Below, piece after piece: positions 62,757 through 64,000 of a stretch of 64,000 nucleotides of DNA (its first letter is position 1; every line of letters begins with the position of its first letter). The position numbers and the translations under genes were made by a program. The stretch is from CAWKGV01 sp963849305 (GTDB lineage: Bacteria > Pseudomonadota > Alphaproteobacteria > Acetobacterales > Acetobacteraceae). The stretch covers positions 310,001 through 374,000 of the forward strand of contig CAWKGV010000006.1 in assembly GCA_963849305.1 (NCBI GenBank), read 5' to 3'. The notes below the pieces were generated by a model that saw only the letters and a list, made by a program, of their open reading frames with translations, was not told the DNA's origin and made no database searches.

Positions 62757-63164
62757 CTATCCGCCATCCACCGGCAACGCCGCGCCGGTGATTGCAGCGG
62801 CATCCTCGCTGCACAGGAGCGCGTGATAGCGGCGGATCACCGCGCGCAGGTCCTCCGGATCGAAGCGGGCAGATAGCGCCGTCGAGCCAACCAGGTCGCA
62901 AAACATGACAGTGACCTGCCGACGTTCGGCGTCCAACTGGGTCGCGGACCTATCCGCCTCGGCGACAGGCTCTACGGCGGGCGCGCATTGCAGCGCAGCG
63001 ATTGCTGCCAACAAGCGACGGCGATCGCCGACCAGCAGCACGCCGAGATCTTTCAGGTCCTCGGCCGTCAGGCTCGGGAGCAGGTCGGCTTCGATCTTGT
63101 TTTCGCGGAAAGCCGGCTCGTATTGCTCAAGCCCTAGCGTCCGCAACCACCGCGCGACATCCAT
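62757..63164 (-). pseudogene. chimeric ORF: SAM domain/cyclase N-terminus fused to a dehydrogenase tail
   Basis: A 135-residue ORF. MDVARWLRTLGLEQYEPAFR is a SAM domain, and RRQVTVMFCDLVGSTALSAR the start of a class III adenylate/guanylate cyclase, with the first metal Asp. After IRRYHALL the sequence becomes SEDAAAITGAALPVDGG, the usual C-terminus of short-chain dehydrogenases. The junction is near 62815. Neither protein is complete, so it is probably a deletion product and not functional. Confidence 0.75.
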
Positions 63165-64000
63165 GGACAGCCTCACTGGCGTAGAATGCCCTTATGGCCG
63201 CTACGTGTCCACTCGACCCGTGCGACCGAATCGCGAGCGCAAGACACGCATTGGCGCGGCGTCCATTGCGGTGAACCGTGCAGGCACCACATGAGCCGTG
63301 GTCGCAGCCCCTTCTTTGTCCCGGTCTGGGCCTTGTGCCTTTCGCAGGGTGTCGAGCAACGAGGTGCAACTGCGCGGCGCAATTCGCACGGCAGCAAATT
63401 CGCCCGCGCCGGGACCGCCTCCCTCGCTCCAGGCTTATTCGACAATGCCGAGGGATAGCGCCATTCGCCCAATCTGGACGACCATTTTCGATAGCGCGCG
63501 CTGATGCAGACCTCCAATCATATTCAAGCGCAAGCAGCTCTGCTTCCCACAGTTCTGATTTCTTCGTAAGGATGGCGTAGCGGGCGTGTGGCGAGCTATA
63601 CTCAAGATTGCCAGCAACTGGGATGTCGGCAAAAACCGGGCATCCAACGCTCCCCGGGTTCAGAATGAGACGTCCGTTTGGTCCCAGAGTGAAACTTTGT
63701 CGGTGACTATGACCGCATAGTACGACACTAGCTGTCGCCGCGTTTCTCAGCCGCTCTTCCAAAACATTGCGGCGAGCCGGCACAAAGCGTCCGTCCTCAA
63801 GCCTCTCTTCTATCAGATAGGTGGTATCATCACCTGGAATACCATGCACTGCCAGAATGCCTTCAGCTAGCTCGATTTGTGAAGGTAAGCTGTGCAAAGC
63901 TTGCCGCTGCTCCAATTGCAGCGCCCTGCGGGCGAATAACCCAGCGGGAGTAAGATCAGCTTCGGGTAGCTCAACGATCCATCGATCATGATTTCCCCGA
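63127..64000 (-). CDS. metallophosphoesterase, 5' end outside window
   Basis: A calcineurin-type phosphoesterase. RGNHDRWIVE at the window edge, LCGHSHRQSFTL and ILNPGSVGCPVF are metal-ligand motifs of the YfcE/diadenosine-phosphatase type. Similarity appears to stop around ENGRPDWA (near 63470). The remaining 110 codons or so are Arg-rich with no family look, so the true C-terminus was probably lost by a frameshift or rearrangement. The ORF overlaps the chimeric ORF by 38 bases. Confidence 0.8.
   Translation of the reverse strand, partial: RGNHDRWIVELPEADLTPAGLFARRALQLEQRQALHSLPSQIELAEGILAVHGIPGDDTTYLIEERLEDGRFVPARRNVLEERLRNAATASVVLCGHSHRQSFTLGPNGRLILNPGSVGCPVFADIPVAGNLEYSSPHARYAILTKKSELWEAELLALEYDWRSASARAIENGRPDWANGAIPRHCRISLERGRRSRRGRICCRANCAAQLHLVARHPAKGTRPRPGQRRGCDHGSCGACTVHRNGRRANACLALAIRSHGSSGHVAAIRAFYASEAVHGCRAVVADARA

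Noticed and set aside
1..64000. tRNA, rRNA, tmRNA, riboswitch or CRISPR array
   Set aside because: No cloverleaf with a T-loop, no rRNA-like stretch and no regularly spaced repeats were recognised by eye; a covariance-model search would be needed for certainty.

Overview
The window is high-GC, densely coded DNA from an alphaproteobacterium, most likely a Rhodospirillales/Acetobacteraceae-type organism. The taxonomic hints are a Mic60-like gene between hemD and a hemY-like gene, a MucR/Ros-type regulator, OlsB (ornithine lipid), DUF2125, a cyanide-insensitive bd oxidase with a DUF2474 peptide, and a Kdo hydroxylase. The species cannot be named from the sequence alone.

Layout. 1-6.7 kb (minus strand): operon for a group 1h (actinobacterial-type) uptake [NiFe] hydrogenase: small subunit, large subunit, cysteine-free NifU-like protein, DUF5947, DUF6084, an unknown 438-aa protein, a frameshifted maturation protease and the start of a tiny membrane protein. 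7.2-13.9 kb: trpS, murJ, gpsA and rlmJ, plus an ATPase/TOPRIM-like pair resembling abortive-infection modules. 13.9-21 kb: tsaD, then hemC-hemD-mic60-hemY, a flavin reductase and a 3-hydroxyisobutyryl-CoA hydrolase-like gene. 21.1-25.8 kb: a periplasmic binding protein and a complete Mla-type lipid transporter. 25.8-32.2 kb: a cobalt-type nitrile hydratase operon (amidase, alpha, cupin, beta, accessory protein) invaded by two insertion sequences, each flanked by CTAG duplications. 32.3-40.5 kb: nucleotidyltransferase with an amber codon, Kdo hydroxylase, phosphatase, PaiB-like gene, zinc-ribbon protein, then ftsE-ftsX-ydcF-like-plsC and DUF2125. 40.7-51.8 kb: ACT-like protein, cioAB-DUF2474, nfu, nitroreductase, tsaB-rimI, TusA-like, MucR-like, Fur-family, olsB, lnt, an XRE regulator, DUF2244 and nth. 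51.8-64 kb: an accessory region with two paralogous winged-helix/TPR regulators around two tandem serine hydrolases, an Asn/Ala-rich protein, two patatin modules, a chimeric cyclase/dehydrogenase ORF and a partial metallophosphoesterase.

How the genes work together. The hydrogenase operon could supply electrons from trace H2. The amidase and nitrile hydratase would convert nitriles to amides and then acids. Many housekeeping genes serve the envelope (murJ, lnt, mla, plsC, olsB, kdoO, ftsEX) or heme/respiration (hemCD, hemY, cio).

Quality warning. At least nine genes, including the normally important gpsA, show single-base indels that restore a family-typical protein when corrected. Either the assembly is error-prone or the genome is decaying. 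Two other disruptions have a clear physical cause (an IS in the cupin gene, a palindromic element in rlmJ) and are probably real. No tRNA, rRNA or CRISPR array was recognised.
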